Source: Fistulifera solaris
Taxonomy: Eukaryota > Bacillariophyta > Bacillariophyceae > Naviculales > Stauroneidaceae
Assembly: GCA_030295235.1 (NCBI GenBank)
Contig: AP026145.1
Span: forward strand, 126,501-190,500
Direction: 5' to 3'
Length of the DNA: 64,000 bases
Made by a program: the position numbers and the translations under genes. Each line of letters opens with the position of its first letter. Positions within the stretch are counted from its first letter, which is position 1. The notes beneath the pieces were generated by a model, which made no database searches, was not told where the DNA came from, and saw only the letters and a program-made list of their open reading frames with translations. Of this stretch, positions 1 through 11,666 are shown one piece after another.

Positions 1-2909
1 TTTCATCGAAGGACTTGCATATTTGTGCGTTATGGAGACAGACTTCTTTAATGTGCTGCAACTCAAGGCTGACAACATTTGCGGTAGGTACCCTTCGTAG
101 CGTGAATACTCCCAACGCCTTTCGACCTTCTTTGTCCGCTTTGCTGTGGCTATCTTGCAGTGTATTGAACGAGGGGGCGGATTGAATATCATGAGGCCAA
201 AATCCTCTTCGCGATAGCCCTTTTGTAACTGCTCGTAACGATTAGAGCACACCTTGTAAGGCATTAATGATGTAAACAAGACGAGGGACACTTACGGAGA
301 CGTCCATCCGGCGGTGATAGCAGTTTATTCACGGCATCACCACCTTCCCGTTGGTGAGTAAATAGTTTTCTTAGAAAAACCATCGAGTCCTGGACATTGG
401 GACGAACACTAAATTCTCCATTATGCACTCCTCTTTCAATTCCTGGAAATGTCGATCGATTGATAGATGGTTCGTTTGCTGTATCGATGTAACTTCTGCG
501 AAGAAGCAACTCATCGTAGTTTGGCCGGCCTGCTTTTTGAGAGGAAGCGTGAGCAAAACAGTAACACGACATGGAGAACAACCTGTCGGGTTTTACCATG
601 GTGTGAGTGATGCCTCAATGGCCACCCTGGAGAATTGCTTTGTGACTCTCCGCTCTTTTTCTTAGCACTTATATCCCCAAGTTTCCAATCCTTTGCAAAG
701 ACTACGCTTTGCCGGTTCAATACCAGAGGGTCATACTCGAAGGTGATCTTCACAAAAGGTGCAAGTACGTCAGAGGGGGTTCCGTCTTGAAGCGCTCCTT
801 CTACAACTTCATTTTCTTCTTCCAGTCTTGTGCGCTCTTCAAATAATGAGAAAGCTGGCTGTTGATATTCGCCAAAGTATTGAGTGTACAAGTCCTTGGA
901 ATCTTTTGCATCGCTGTTCATGAAATCATCGTTGTGTTCGTCACCGGAATCCGACGAGGAGGCACTGTCATGTTCAAAGAAACTGTCTCCTTCTAGATGA
1001 GCTATTGCAGACGACGCACCGTCTTCGGTCCCACCCCATTGTGCGTCTCTGGCGGCCGCCGTCATTTCGTGTAAATCCTTTAAGGACCGTGGAAAAGCAG
1101 GACCCATTCTTACAGTCGTGGGCGGGTTCTCTTGATCCCTGTCGTTGATGCTATTACTGTTCACAGTCGCGTGCCCCACCGTGCCAGAAAAGGCCGAGCG
1201 CTTAGCACTATTTTTGTTTTCCCACCATGACCACACCTTCCGAATGTCCCCATTGTGAAACACTGACAAGCCTCCGACACCTGGACCAAATGTTACTCCA
1301 CACAAGCGCGGGCAAGGGATTCGATCCGTGTCTATGTTCTTCATTAGCTCAACCGTTTCAAATCTGATAGCTTCTGCTTTCTCCTCCTCTTCTGCGGCAG
1401 AAGCCGTACTATCATTGACGGCTCCTACTGTGATAGCCGATGCAGGCAATAAACTGGAAGCTTCAACGTCAAAGACGTTATAATCGATGGCGGGATTAGC
1501 GGCAAGGTCCTTTTCGCTAGCTTCCGCACGGAAATCTCGGTCCGAACTGCCTTCGAATAATGATCTTTGCCAAAGGCGAGCAGCATCGCCAGGGATACCT
1601 TCCCCCCTCGGGCGGAAACACTCGAGAAGAATCCGAAAAATGTCTCCTATTAGGTGAGACCGGCAATGCGACTGATGTATTTGACTCTGCCCTGAGCAAC
1701 GGCATGGCTTCAGGTATACTCTAAATTGAAAAGGAATGTCAGACGGTGATACTAAGTCCGGTGACTTATCATGCTGCTCACTTACATAACTCGCCAGGAA
1801 GCCGTTGTTAGTCAATGTGCACAAAAGGAGGGTAAAATCTTCTTTATTTCTATGTACAACCAGCTCTGCAGCACACAACGCGCCTTTTGTTGTTTCAAAT
1901 TGCTTTTGCTCCAGTCCGGCTCCACCGAGAAAAGACAGCGAAGGTTGTAGTCCACGCGAGGTGGCCTTCCACATAGTAGCATTCCATTGGGCTAGCTGTG
2001 CCGTATTCTCTTCAAACGATACAGTCACAAGACACGATTCAGCAGGTTTCGGACACACGCGTGCGCATGCCAAGTGCGGTTTAGTAATCGTTCCCAACAA
2101 ACGACGGGACGAATGACTGGGATCCTCTTCTCGGCTCCATACTTTGACAACACCGTCACCTCCAACCTCGTCCAAACCCCACGTCAACCAACCCGAGTCC
2201 ATCGTAGCCAATCCCACTCCTGCATAGGACAAAGCCGAAAAAGAATACAAAACTCCGCCGGCGGACTGCCGATCCGTCACACGCAAATCATAAATACGCA
2301 ACATTCCCTTGGCGTCAAGAACCGCACATTCGTGAGGTTCATGTCCCGGAGCCATTTGCACATACGGAGCAACAGCATCCCCTTTCCGTACACCAAAGCG
2401 CAACGAAGGACGAGATGGATGGCTCCGTAAATCCCATGCGGCGAGTGACGTGTCCGTAGCCGCTGTGACCATTGGACCCGGATACCACGCTAACGAAACA
2501 ATGGAAGCCCGAGATTCCATCCCCAAACGTCCCCACAAAGGACTTAGTCGAAGCCCACTCACGTCCCACACAAGAATACCATTTCCTTGCGCGGATGCGA
2601 GCATCAAATTGGATTGCGGCAGCGGATTCTGCGGCACAGCGGAAAATGCCAGAGAGACCGGAGCGGGCAACGCACGGTTTAACATCATGACGGGTTTGTG
2701 TATTTCGTCCATCGAAAGAGAGCGACACCATGCGGTCCTGCCACAGCTCCTAACGCGTCCCCTTCGAGTGTTGTGCAGCAGGCGAGCGCCTTGGGTTTAA
2801 ACTTTTCATAACTGGCCAACGATTGAAAGCGCGATGATTCGAAGGGAGACACCGCAACTGCATTGTCAAACAAATTGCGCGTCGGTGTTGTCGCGGAATA
2901 TGAGTATTC

Positions 2910-2940
<31 letters not shown>

Positions 2941-3029
2941 ATGAAAAAATGAGGTACATCTCGAATATTGTTGTGTTCCGGAGAAGCAGGAAGTTGCGTC
3001 TGTAACGCGAGGCGAGAGGGAGAACTCAT
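1..3029 (-). CDS. WDR59-like GATOR2/SEACAT WD40 protein (3' end beyond window)
   Basis: Probably a subunit of the GATOR2 (SEACAT) complex that signals amino-acid status to TORC1 at the vacuole/lysosome. The N-terminus has a glutamine run (about 2904-2940) and then WD40-type blades with motifs such as GILVWDVSG, LAAWDLR and VVKVWSR. The middle segment IPCPRLCGVTFGPG resembles the WDR59 segment after its RWD domain, although I cannot see an RWD domain here. Near the window edge, a stretch HIKEVCLHNAQICKS resembles the helical repeats of WDR59. The exons that join in frame are 3029-626, 582-296 and 228 to beyond 1, with introns of 43 nt and 67 nt (the latter with donor GTAAGT). The reading frame also breaks at a T run (2695-2697 on +): the N-terminal part ends in one frame and the WD40 part continues in the next. 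Another WD40 scaffold is possible. The class is fairly sure, the WDR59 assignment moderate. Confidence 0.6.
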
Positions 3030-3921
3030 ATGCGTTGTTTGATGATTTCTATTGTCGTATTGCTAAAGCTGATGGTGTCAATCCGGCATGGCTGTCTCTC
3101 TTTCTGCGAACAAAGATACGAAGAGCTGGGGATCACAAAGGAAAACGAAATGATGTTATTGTTTCCTTCGAACTTTCTTTTTGCCCTTAAAATGCTCAAT
3201 GCAAAAATTCTACTGCGCGCCTTTCATCTCATCCGGGTTCCCCCTCTGTCGATAAATTTCCCTACGGGCTCTACGTGAAACGCACGTAGACATTCGCAAC
3301 AGTGCCATTGTTGTCTTTTCATGTTTGGCGTTACAATTAATGTCAGATCATGATTAGGGAAACTGTGAAGATATGCGGAGGATTGCTCTGATGATCTCTT
3401 GTCGCTTTCGGACCCGAAAATGATGAGGTCAAAGTTGAAAAATTCCGGGTATTTTGGTGCTACCTACATCGATAAAAATCCTACGAGACCTACGTGAATG
3501 TTACGTAGACATCCGAAACGTTGCATCTTTGCTATTTTCAACGTTTTGATTGCGTCCTGATTATGAACAAAATACTTCGTAAAAATTATCGATGATGGTT
3601 TGATGCAAAGTAGAATGGTTGTCTATAAATGAAAGGTTTACGCGAAATGTATTATTCATCCATCATTCGCTTTGTTGGGTCACTGTGCGACTTTTGAATC
3701 TTTCCCAAAACATCACTATACATGAAATAGTAGTCTGGACGGTTCGCCAGTGCCGCTTCCTCCTCCGCACGAAAGTTCAGAAAAAGCCAAAACTCCGCGA
3801 CGTACAAGTATCCGCATCGCAACATGCCAATCTTCTCGACTATAATAATTCTTGCGCATCTTTTCTCACAATCCTGTGCTATCTCAGTTCTGTCGCTTTT
3901 CCTTCATTATAAACATCAAGC
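3030..3921. repeat. Intergenic spacer with two copies of a small hairpin element
   Basis: This is the divergent promoter region between the WDR59-like gene and the S28 peptidase. Two diverged copies of an element lie about 220 bp apart (about 3251-3300 and 3470-3521). Each has TCGATAAA, then CTACG, then a short hairpin: CTACGTG/CACGTAG around AAACG at 3271-3289, and CTACGT/ACGTAG at 3489-3507. Each hairpin is followed by ACATYCGMAAC. The open frames in this spacer show no protein-like features. Confidence 0.5.
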
Positions 3922-5595
3922 ATGACACGTTACGGAAGTATTCCTATTGTTACAAATGCCCACGAAGTAGTGGCTTTCCTAGAAACAGCCGACGAAAGTT
4001 TCTCCATCGATTACGAGCGACAAAACCGTCGTCGTGCGCCCCTTCTCCTCTTGGCTGCATTTGCATTGGGATGTGTGGCTTACATTACAGTACCGTCTGC
4101 TTCCTGGACGACAGCACATATGATGATGCACGGAACTCCTTACCATCGCAAACGCCATTTACTTGACAACAAACTCGATGGGAAAGAAATGTGGTATCCT
4201 CATCAGTCGGTCGATCAACTCGATCCCAAGGATCATCGCACTTGGTCGCATCGTTTCTATAAAGTATCAAAACACTTTCAGGGACCAGGACATCCCATCT
4301 TTGTCGTTATTAGTGGCGAAGATGATCTCGATAGTCTCCTTTATCCCTTTATTGAAGAAGGTATGGCCTCCAAGTTTGGTGCCTTTGTGATCGAACCGGA
4401 ACATCGCTTTTACGGCAAGTCACGTCCTCTCAAACACGAATCGGTGGCAAAGTATTCGCATTACTTGAGTCCGGATCAGGCTCTCCTCGATCTGGTGCAG
4501 CTTGTACAAGCCACACGCACGGAGCTCGGTTGCAGTTTATCACGCACCAGTCCTAAGTACTGCCCCGTCATTACCGTCGGAGGATCGTATCCTGGTTATT
4601 TGAGTGCCATGGCGCGTTTCTTGTTCCCCGATTACATTGACATGTCCTACGCGAGCAGTGCACCGGTGCAATTGTACAGTCAAAATGTCGATGCTTACTC
4701 TTATTATGACAAGGTCTCGGATGTCGCCGAAGCCATGTCACCGGGTTGTCGGGATGCCAGTCGTCGCTTGCTTGACGAACTCCGTGAAACCGTTCTAAAT
4801 AGCGATTGGTCGGTCCATCAAGCGGCGGAGAAATTAGGATATTGCTCCCACACGCTTCCTTCGTACTTTCATGATCTCGAAACGCTGGTCGAAGAAGGTG
4901 TCGTCTACATTGTCCCGGCCATTTTTGCCGAATTTAACATGTTCTCCTATCCACCGGGTCCCAAAACACAGAATGCACGTGTTTGCGAGATCTTCAAAAA
5001 CGAATCTCTCACGGCGTTTGAAAAGTTCCACGGATTCTTTAGCATTCGAGGTGGACTTGTTAAACGCAAGGATGGTTCGTCCTGCTTTGACATGATGTCG
5101 GAAATGCCCGCTGGCAAGCATTCCCGTCTCATGGGCAGTGATTGGAGTGGTACGGGAGAAGGTCGCACAGGGCTTATTTGGGAATTCCAGTGCTGCACCG
5201 ATTTGGTCATTCGCACTGGTTACTCTAATTCCAGCATGTTCTATCCCCGTGAGTTCAGTTATGAATGGCTCGAGGACCATTGTGCCGCACGATTTCCAGG
5301 CTTTCACTGGAATCCTATGCGATTGCAGAACGAATGGAACTTTGATCAAATGGAGGGAGCCTCCAATATTGTCTTCACCAATGGAATGAACGACGGATGG
5401 GCCGTGACGGGGAGCTTCTTGCATGATCTGAGTGACACAGTGTTGGCGATCAATATTGAGGATGGCGCGCATCATTCGGATCTAGGACCCAAGTACCCCA
5501 ACGACGATGATACAATCGCTGTGAAGAATGCCCAACAGCAAGTCATGGATATTTTAGAGAAATGGCTGAACGAAATCAAAGCTGGACAAGTCTAA
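3922..5595 (+). CDS. Serine peptidase family S28 (prolyl carboxypeptidase/DPP2-like), membrane-anchored
   Basis: The encoded protein has 557 residues in a single exon. Family S28 enzymes cleave after proline in lysosomal or secretory compartments. The N-terminus is cytosolic-looking, then a hydrophobic anchor at about residues 39-60 implies a type II membrane or secretory protein. Family motifs are in order: EHRFYGKSRP (about 160), the nucleophile motif GGSYPG (Ser about 221), NGMNDGW with the catalytic Asp (about 491), and DGAHHSDL with the catalytic His (about 516). All three catalytic residues are present and the length fits the family. The start is the first ATG that includes the anchor. 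The 3' end converges on the next gene, 164 bp away. Family membership is confident; the substrate is unknown. Confidence 0.92.
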   Translation: MTRYGSIPIVTNAHEVVAFLETADESFSIDYERQNRRRAPLLLLAAFALGCVAYITVPSASWTTAHMMMHGTPYHRKRHLLDNKLDGKEMWYPHQSVDQLDPKDHRTWSHRFYKVSKHFQGPGHPIFVVISGEDDLDSLLYPFIEEGMASKFGAFVIEPEHRFYGKSRPLKHESVAKYSHYLSPDQALLDLVQLVQATRTELGCSLSRTSPKYCPVITVGGSYPGYLSAMARFLFPDYIDMSYASSAPVQLYSQNVDAYSYYDKVSDVAEAMSPGCRDASRRLLDELRETVLNSDWSVHQAAEKLGYCSHTLPSYFHDLETLVEEGVVYIVPAIFAEFNMFSYPPGPKTQNARVCEIFKNESLTAFEKFHGFFSIRGGLVKRKDGSSCFDMMSEMPAGKHSRLMGSDWSGTGEGRTGLIWEFQCCTDLVIRTGYSNSSMFYPREFSYEWLEDHCAARFPGFHWNPMRLQNEWNFDQMEGASNIVFTNGMNDGWAVTGSFLHDLSDTVLAINIEDGAHHSDLGPKYPNDDDTIAVKNAQQQVMDILEKWLNEIKAGQV

Positions 5596-5758
5596 ACAAA
5601 GGAAGTTAGTCTGATCATTTGGTTATAGACTCGACGCAGACAATTTTGTGTTGATAATTGATAACGAAATCAGACAACTTATTGATGTAGTAAATATTAC
5701 ACTATAGGCAGTTATTAGTATACAACGAAAGACATCGCGAATCGAAGGCTCGCTTTCT

Positions 5759-6511
5759 TCACGCAGCTGCAGCACCGCACGATCGGGTCGAACTGATTGA
5801 TTGAGCGATGAGCATATTATGGAAGTTCATGTACTCCTCCAACAGCGCTGTACTGAACGCAGATGCCACATCTTCCATTTTCATCAAGGTCGCTGTTTCC
5901 TTTACACAGCGTAAAACGAGAATTTGCATGGCACGCTGTTGCATCTTCATGTATTCATCTACGATGTTTACATCATAAAGAAACGAGTCGACACTCGACA
6001 AAGACAGTGACCATAACTCATGAGCACCCGCGAGTGCTCCCTCCAAGCTGGATTGCTTCGTGTCTGCGCTGATGTAAGCACTCGCCATGTTATTCAGCAC
6101 TGTAGCGACCACAACATCCACATAATACGCTTTCGTCGCAAAATCATGAGGCGCCGAAAACTGTATCAGGTAGCACCTGAAAGGAAAATTATCTTGCATT
6201 ACATCCTCGTCAAGCTCACCCCTTGCAATTGTAATGAGATCGTCATCGGAAAGTATGATTGGTGAAGCAAAAACCCCGGTTTGTGATGCACGAACTTGGT
6301 GCTGATGGAAGTTTGCGATGTACTGATTCGCCTTGGAGACAAAGTCATGTGCAGCATCCCCGCACGGGTGGTCACTTTTCAACAATGTTAGAGCGTCGCA
6401 AAAGACTTCGATTGCTTTTGCGTGACATCGTTTGTCAATAAGTGAAACAGCGATGTTATTCAAAGTCATCGCCATATTGAAGCAGGCAACGTCATAGGTT
6501 GTAGGTTGCAT
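5759..6511 (-). CDS. Uncharacterised TPR-like helical protein, paralogue of the gene at 29931-30707
   Basis: A 250-residue, single-exon, all-helical protein. I do not recognise a named family. The N-terminal segment (MTLNNIAVSLIDKRCHAKAI) reads like a TPR hairpin. A second block, VLNNMASAYISAD, follows at about residue 138, and then ALAGAHELWSLSLS. The same blocks occur in the same order in the gene at 29931-30707 (ALNNNAVSLLSKG; LLNNFGNAYISAA; ALDLWEAAYRLF), and both proteins end in a short alanine run. This marks a gene family with two members in the window. It converges with the S28 peptidase gene. No catalytic motif, signal peptide or membrane segment is visible. Function is unknown; a protein-interaction role is an inference from the TPR-like repeats. 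Confidence 0.75.
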   Translation of the reverse strand: MQPTTYDVACFNMAMTLNNIAVSLIDKRCHAKAIEVFCDALTLLKSDHPCGDAAHDFVSKANQYIANFHQHQVRASQTGVFASPIILSDDDLITIARGELDEDVMQDNFPFRCYLIQFSAPHDFATKAYYVDVVVATVLNNMASAYISADTKQSSLEGALAGAHELWSLSLSSVDSFLYDVNIVDEYMKMQQRAMQILVLRCVKETATLMKMEDVASAFSTALLEEYMNFHNMLIAQSISSTRSCGAAAA

Positions 6512-8110
6512 TGTCTCTTGATGATGGAGAAAAAGAAGCTAAAGTGAAGTATCGGCCTTTGCTTTCGATAACAAGTGAAAAAGTCAAATAATGTGCTTGC
6601 TAAGTTGCTGGCAATTATTCTGCTTTTCTCCGCCTGCACTTGCATATTTTTTCGGTTGACGTAGCACGTATCACGTAGCACGCACTACGAAAACCGAACC
6701 GTTTCGATGACTGCACGATGGTGTACGGTGTACCAGTAGGGTCGGGTGTAGGATGTAGGATAGGATTTTTAGGGTGTACAGTAGGAGTTTCTCGGAGAAA
6801 TTTGAAAAACACGTCATCCATAAGAAACAATAACGAACTCATATCGTTACGGAGAAATATGTGTTACATAAACACGTATAGTACATTTCTGTACTCGATT
6901 AACAATACAATTTATGTAGCAGTTGGTGCTGGGTGCTGGGTGCTGGCAGGTATCAGCGAACTGAGTAGTACTGTCTGAAATCTGAAATCTGGAATCGTGG
7001 ATCTTGGTATCCGAAATCCGAATCCGAAATATTGATACCCACGTACTTAGTATTGGAGATTGGACATCGGAGATCGGAGATCGGAGTCCCTATATATCCA
7101 ATTCCAATGACCAATGACGTAACGCCTAATGACGCACACCTTCTTGTGATGCATGATTCATTCAGGTCTCAGGTCTGAAGTTCTTACTGTGGTTTGGGGA
7201 GAGAACAGAGAAAAGTGAAAAGTGACCCTCATACAGTACCTTATAACTTTCTTGACCCTTGACCCTTGACCTTGACCCCATAAATCCTTAACCCCTAACG
7301 CCCTAACGTTCCAAGTTACACGTAGCTAGTCTATTTATTTTACATCACAAGCATGTTCATGGTTCAACTTTCTTCAGGAGAAAAGCTAAGTGTGTCAGCA
7401 TTCAGCGGTTAGCTATCGGCTATCACCTATCACCTTTCAGCTACGGAGTACTACCTATAAAACAAGAGGGAGATACGATACGAAACAGGGGTGCTGTTGT
7501 GTGATATTAATCCGAAGACATTGTTTTCCTTTTTATAAGGTTTTAAAACTTCCGTCTATGTCGAAGCTTGCCTTTCGTCTCTATTTACTTTGCAAGAAGC
7601 GGCGGTACTATTTATCAGCCAGAATTTACTACGCCTACGACCTACGACCTATCATTACAAAAGAACCGAATCCCTAATAGAGTGTTTTAAAGTTATCGTT
7701 CTCAACCGACTGTGGCTACTTCTAGGCCAAAATCGATTTCAACAACTTCTATTGCTCTAGTGCAATTTGATGCGTCGAAAACGATGATAATGCAATGATT
7801 TAAGTGTAAGACCTACGATCAAATCCTTTGCTTACTTGCACTACCAGGTAACCTACTTTATACACCATAAGCAGCAGTGTCGGACCGGGCGTTTTGGCAA
7901 TAGAGTTCAGTACCGCACGCAAATCTCCGCCATGCATTTTGCACCTTCATATCGAGCCCGCACCCCGCACCGCGGTGCAGAATGATTTTGGGCAATGATG
8001 CCATGATCTGCTATCCCTTTGTAGCCTTGTAGCGATCATTGCTTCCATAAACAAACCCACAGTGAAATCTGAATCTCTTAGCTGTCACTGAGTCTCCTTT
8101 CTAGTCGAAA
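6512..8110. other. Gene-free spacer with stuttering short repeats
   Basis: No convincing gene. From about 6920 to 7310 the sequence is built from imperfect short duplications, for example GGTGCTG (about 6925-6945), TCTGAAA (about 6974-6990), GGAGATCGGA (about 7068-7085) and CTTGACC (about 7250-7275). CTACGGAGTA occurs at about 7442. Short open frames here look like chance. Confidence 0.6.
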
Positions 8111-10061
8111 ATGGAAACAAATTACAGGTCTTTCGCTCCTCCCGATCCGCTGGAGTCGATTCCGTCATCGATTTCTCATTCGGGCTGTTCCGAACCAACG
8201 GCGTCAACGGCTCGGCATTCCTATAGAGGATTCTCTACTTCAATTGCTGCTATTTTTCAAGATGAAGAGCATGCTGCGACGGATTGTTGTAGTTTGACGT
8301 GTTGTGGATTGATACAGTCAGATCGAGATCGCTTTTTAGTGACGGGCGTGCGACCTCCGACGCCCTGTAAACGCATCAGCGTCCATTTCGTTTTGCCCCT
8401 GGTCCTCTTTTTTTACCGCTGGATTACTGGCGGTACATATTCCGGATCATACACTCAATGAAATAGCCTGTACTGCTGTCGTATTGATGATTGTTGCTTA
8501 TTTCATGGTACAATGTTACAAGGGAAGTCTGAAACGAAGGTTTGTGCGAAAGCAACTGTTGCGGACGAAATATGAAATGCTGCACGGAGGGCATTCCTCT
8601 TCATCATCGCAACATACAGAAGATACAGAAGATGAAGCCAGCGATTACAGATACAAACCGGAACACCATTTGGGTCAACGGAAAAGCGATTTGCGGTGCG
8701 CTCATCCCTGTTGGATGATCGGATGTTATGCGCAAGATCATGCGAACGATGACGACGAAGAAGCGGATCTAAAACGACCGCATACACTCTGTGCTTGGTT
8801 GTACTACTGGTGCTTTCCTTCTCCTCTCGCTGGATATCATGTGCAAGTGTGGGGAAGTTGTGCTTTGGCACAAGAAGCTCGTGAACTCGCTCGCATTCTA
8901 CCCCCTGCCGACCGACAAGTTGATTATATAACCATGCAACCCTATCGTGACTATACCGGCAGCAACAAACTATCCCAGCTATCATTGCAGTTGATAAAGT
9001 GGGCTTGCATATTTGTACTCGTCTTGATTCTTTGGTGCGTGGTAGGTCCATGGTACATGAGACACGTCATCGTCGACAATCGGGCGAGTCGACACGTATT
9101 TGGATGGATCGATCTGGGTATCTTCGTTTTGACATGGTGTGAGGCTATTGGATTGTTATTTGTGTTCAAGAAACTTCTGAACAAGCCAGAACCTTCGCAA
9201 CTCAGTGTAGACGCCATGATCAAGTTCTTTGCCGCGGGTTTTTGCTTGTCGACTTTCTTGGCTGTGGCCTGGCAGGTCTTTTTAGGGTTGCTGGTGCAGA
9301 CCATCATTGTACTAGCAATGGCTGTGGCGGGTGTAAAGGCAGTGGATTCTCCCGAAACCAACGAATCCTCATTTTTGAGAAATGCATTTGCACAGAACCC
9401 CTGGACCTTGATGAGTGCCTCCGATTTTATCGATTCGGTGCAACACGAGCATCCCATCTTTGCCACGTTCTACATACTCTTTGCCACTTTCATTTTGGCT
9501 GCCATGGTGGAAGAACTGTGCAAGTATTACGGATATCGCATGTGCGAACACCCAGACTTGTTGTTCAACCAAAACGGCAAATCCAAGCAAGCGCGCGGAG
9601 CTGCCATTACGCTGGCCATGTTATCGACCGCCATGGGATTTACGTGCTGTGAAAATTTGGTGTATGTCTTTGTCTACGGTGGCACAAGCACACAATTGGA
9701 ACTATCGATACTGTTCGCTCGGAGTTTGTTTCCTGTGCACCCGTTAGCCGCTGCTTTACAAAGCTTGGGTGTTGTGGAACGAGATGTGGAAGCCCCCGCC
9801 ACTACTCAAACGAAAAGCAAGCGATTCTGGGATTTTGTTATTCTTGGACCGGCCATCCTATTTCACGGGTTTTATGATTTCTTGATAGTTTGGTTGGACT
9901 ATTTAGGGAGCGGGAATTGGACGCGACTAGAGTCAGTGGGGAGTTTTCTCGTTTTGTCAGCGGCGTTAGCGTATTACATCAAGATGCGACGGAAGCAACA
10001 GCAGCGATTGCAACTTCTAGACCGAGCCATGAATGCGGCTTCTACGACGAATGTGGTGTAA
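8111..10061 (+). CDS. PrsW-type intramembrane protease with cysteine-rich N-terminal region
   Basis: A multi-span membrane protein of about 649 residues with the PrsW/CPBP-type glutamic protease motifs in order: EELCK (EExxK, 9510-9524), a GF..CCEN motif (Glu codon 9651-9653), a histidine in the FPVHPLAA segment, and HGFYD (9864-9878). PrsW in bacteria cleaves anti-sigma factors; no eukaryotic substrate can be inferred. The N-terminal third holds a cysteine-rich segment (CAHPCWMIGCYAQ; LAGYHVQVWGSCALAQEA) that may be a separate cytosolic domain, weakly PLAC8-like. The open frame is interrupted at a T7 run (8408-8414): with one T fewer, two membrane helices join smoothly across a short loop. 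A 34-nt intron (8433-8466) would also restore frame but gives a less natural protein. The 3' end converges on the RibD gene, 105 bp away. Confidence 0.82.
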
Positions 10062-10165
10062 CGGGGCACAGTGTTCGCGGCTTCGCATGAGTTCAATAAT
10101 GTTCTTGTAAGATATTTACCTCTTCTAGATTACATAATAGCGATTCTACTTGAGTAAGTCTCCCG

Positions 10166-11071
10166 TTAAGGCCAGTCTTCCAAGTGAATACCAGGCCACG
10201 GCAATCGAGGCCTCGACCAATACGAGACGGAATCGACGCCCAAACAGGCCGATCCCAAATACACCAAACCAGCTGTACCTTGTAAAAGATCATCGGTCAT
10301 ACCGGCATCAAGCGGTTGATCGGTGAACTGTATGGGTGCTTGCACACGAATGCATCGATCGACCAGCTTCTGTTGAAGAAACTGTTGTGCAGTGAACGGA
10401 CCTCCTTCGACCATGAGATGATGGACTTTGAACTCGTCCGATAAAATATGCAGGACGGCAGTGAGTGAAATGCTTCCACCCTCGGTCCTAGGGACACGTC
10501 GAAATTGTACCGCTTCCGAGAGCAGTGTTTTTATCTTGGTCGTTGCTGCGTCAATGGTGTGAAAGACGACCGTTTTGTATCCGTCGTGAAAGAGTTGATA
10601 CGGAGGAGTTGACGACGACGATGAGGAAAACAAGGAGAGAGATGGATCAAGAACGACCCGTAAGGGTTGCTGCGTAACTGTGACATTCCTACGGACTAAT
10701 AAACTGGGATTGTCGGCTTGTACGGTTCCTTTTCCGACAAGGACGGCTTGACATGAAGCTCGTAACCGATGCACCATATCTAAGGATGCGTCGCAAGTAA
10801 AACGCTCTTGTATTTTGGCTCCCAAGTCAGCTGCAGCACCTTTTGCGTCTACAGCGATTTTGAGTGTTATCCCGTGTATGGAAGGAGTGCTAAAGCTTTC
10901 AATCTGGTTCGCATTACGGTCACTAGCAAATGTGACGGTTCGGTTTAATCTCTTGAGACTTTGTTGAATGCGAAAAGGAACAGGAATCGTCCAAGCCCCC
11001 ACTTCTAGAAAGAGAAGCAAGACATTGCCTGATAGCAGCAGAACGAAATACAATCTTGTCGTTAATAGCAT
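10166..11071 (-). CDS. RibD C-terminal-type (pyrimidine) reductase, probably plastid-targeted
   Basis: A 301-residue single-exon protein. From about residue 65 it is a RibD_C/DHFR-like reductase domain: GITLKIAVDAKGA, VLVGKGTVQADNPSL and MVEGGPFTAQQFL are the typical blocks of the NADPH-dependent reductase acting in riboflavin synthesis (reduction of the ribosylamino-pyrimidine). The deaminase half of bacterial RibD is absent, as in eukaryotes where the two activities are separate. The N-terminus is a strong signal peptide ending ..EVGA-WTIP. An aromatic residue straight after the cleavage site is the hallmark of diatom plastid presequences; tryptophan is less usual than phenylalanine. The substrate is inferred from the family. 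Confidence 0.85.
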   Translation of the reverse strand: MLLTTRLYFVLLLSGNVLLLFLEVGAWTIPVPFRIQQSLKRLNRTVTFASDRNANQIESFSTPSIHGITLKIAVDAKGAAADLGAKIQERFTCDASLDMVHRLRASCQAVLVGKGTVQADNPSLLVRRNVTVTQQPLRVVLDPSLSLFSSSSSSTPPYQLFHDGYKTVVFHTIDAATTKIKTLLSEAVQFRRVPRTEGGSISLTAVLHILSDEFKVHHLMVEGGPFTAQQFLQQKLVDRCIRVQAPIQFTDQPLDAGMTDDLLQGTAGLVYLGSACLGVDSVSYWSRPRLPWPGIHLEDWP

Positions 11072-11666
11072 GATGATTCAATCTCTTCCCATCATTTTGA
11101 GGTGAGAAAATGCGAAAGAAAAATTAAGGGCCTCGAGAATTCCGAAATTTTTCGTCCTCAATAAAACGTCCGGGACTGAAAAGAACTTCAGTCGGAGGGA
11201 TTAGAACCTACATTTCACGCTATAGTACACGCTATACCATAGAAAATGAAATTAGCTGTTTATTGACTTTTTTGGGTCGTAAATAGTTCTCAATTATTTA
11301 CGTATAGCGACAGAGGCTGAAATGAGCTGAAGGTGGGCGAGATGTAATAAAATACAACGCGCAAAGTGCTACGGAGTAGCAAGATTCTGACCTAATGTAG
11401 ACTAATGGAGCAAAGGTAATCACACATCTCCAAGCCTAGTGGAATCTCAAAGCGGCGGGCGTTACCCGTTTGTCCGAAAAGACTTGCACTATGAACTTTA
11501 CTCTCTACTTCAACTTATGCTGTAAAATAATATATACACAGAGTATTTGATATGATTGTGTTTCAATGCCCTGGTACCGTACCTTGGTACCAAGTGTTGC
11601 TTATTTAGTTGAGTTGTTTATCACAGCAAAGTTCTTTAAAATGGCTAGAGTTACCGTATCGCTGGC
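11072..11666. other. Gene-free spacer
   Basis: No coding region seen. It contains a CTACGGAGTAGC element at about 11371 and a cluster of GGTACC palindromes at 11571-11593. It separates the 5' end of the RibD gene from the 3' end of the aspartyl protease-like gene. Confidence 0.5.

Noticed and set aside
3030-3278. Plus-strand open frame of 82 codons beside the WDR59-like gene
   Set aside because: It overlaps the hairpin repeat element and has no domain, targeting signal or protein-like composition.
8433-8466. A 34-nt GT..AG intron in the PrsW-type gene
   Set aside because: It restores frame, but removing one T from the T7 run at 8408-8414 gives a longer continuous pair of membrane helices and agrees with the run-length errors seen elsewhere.
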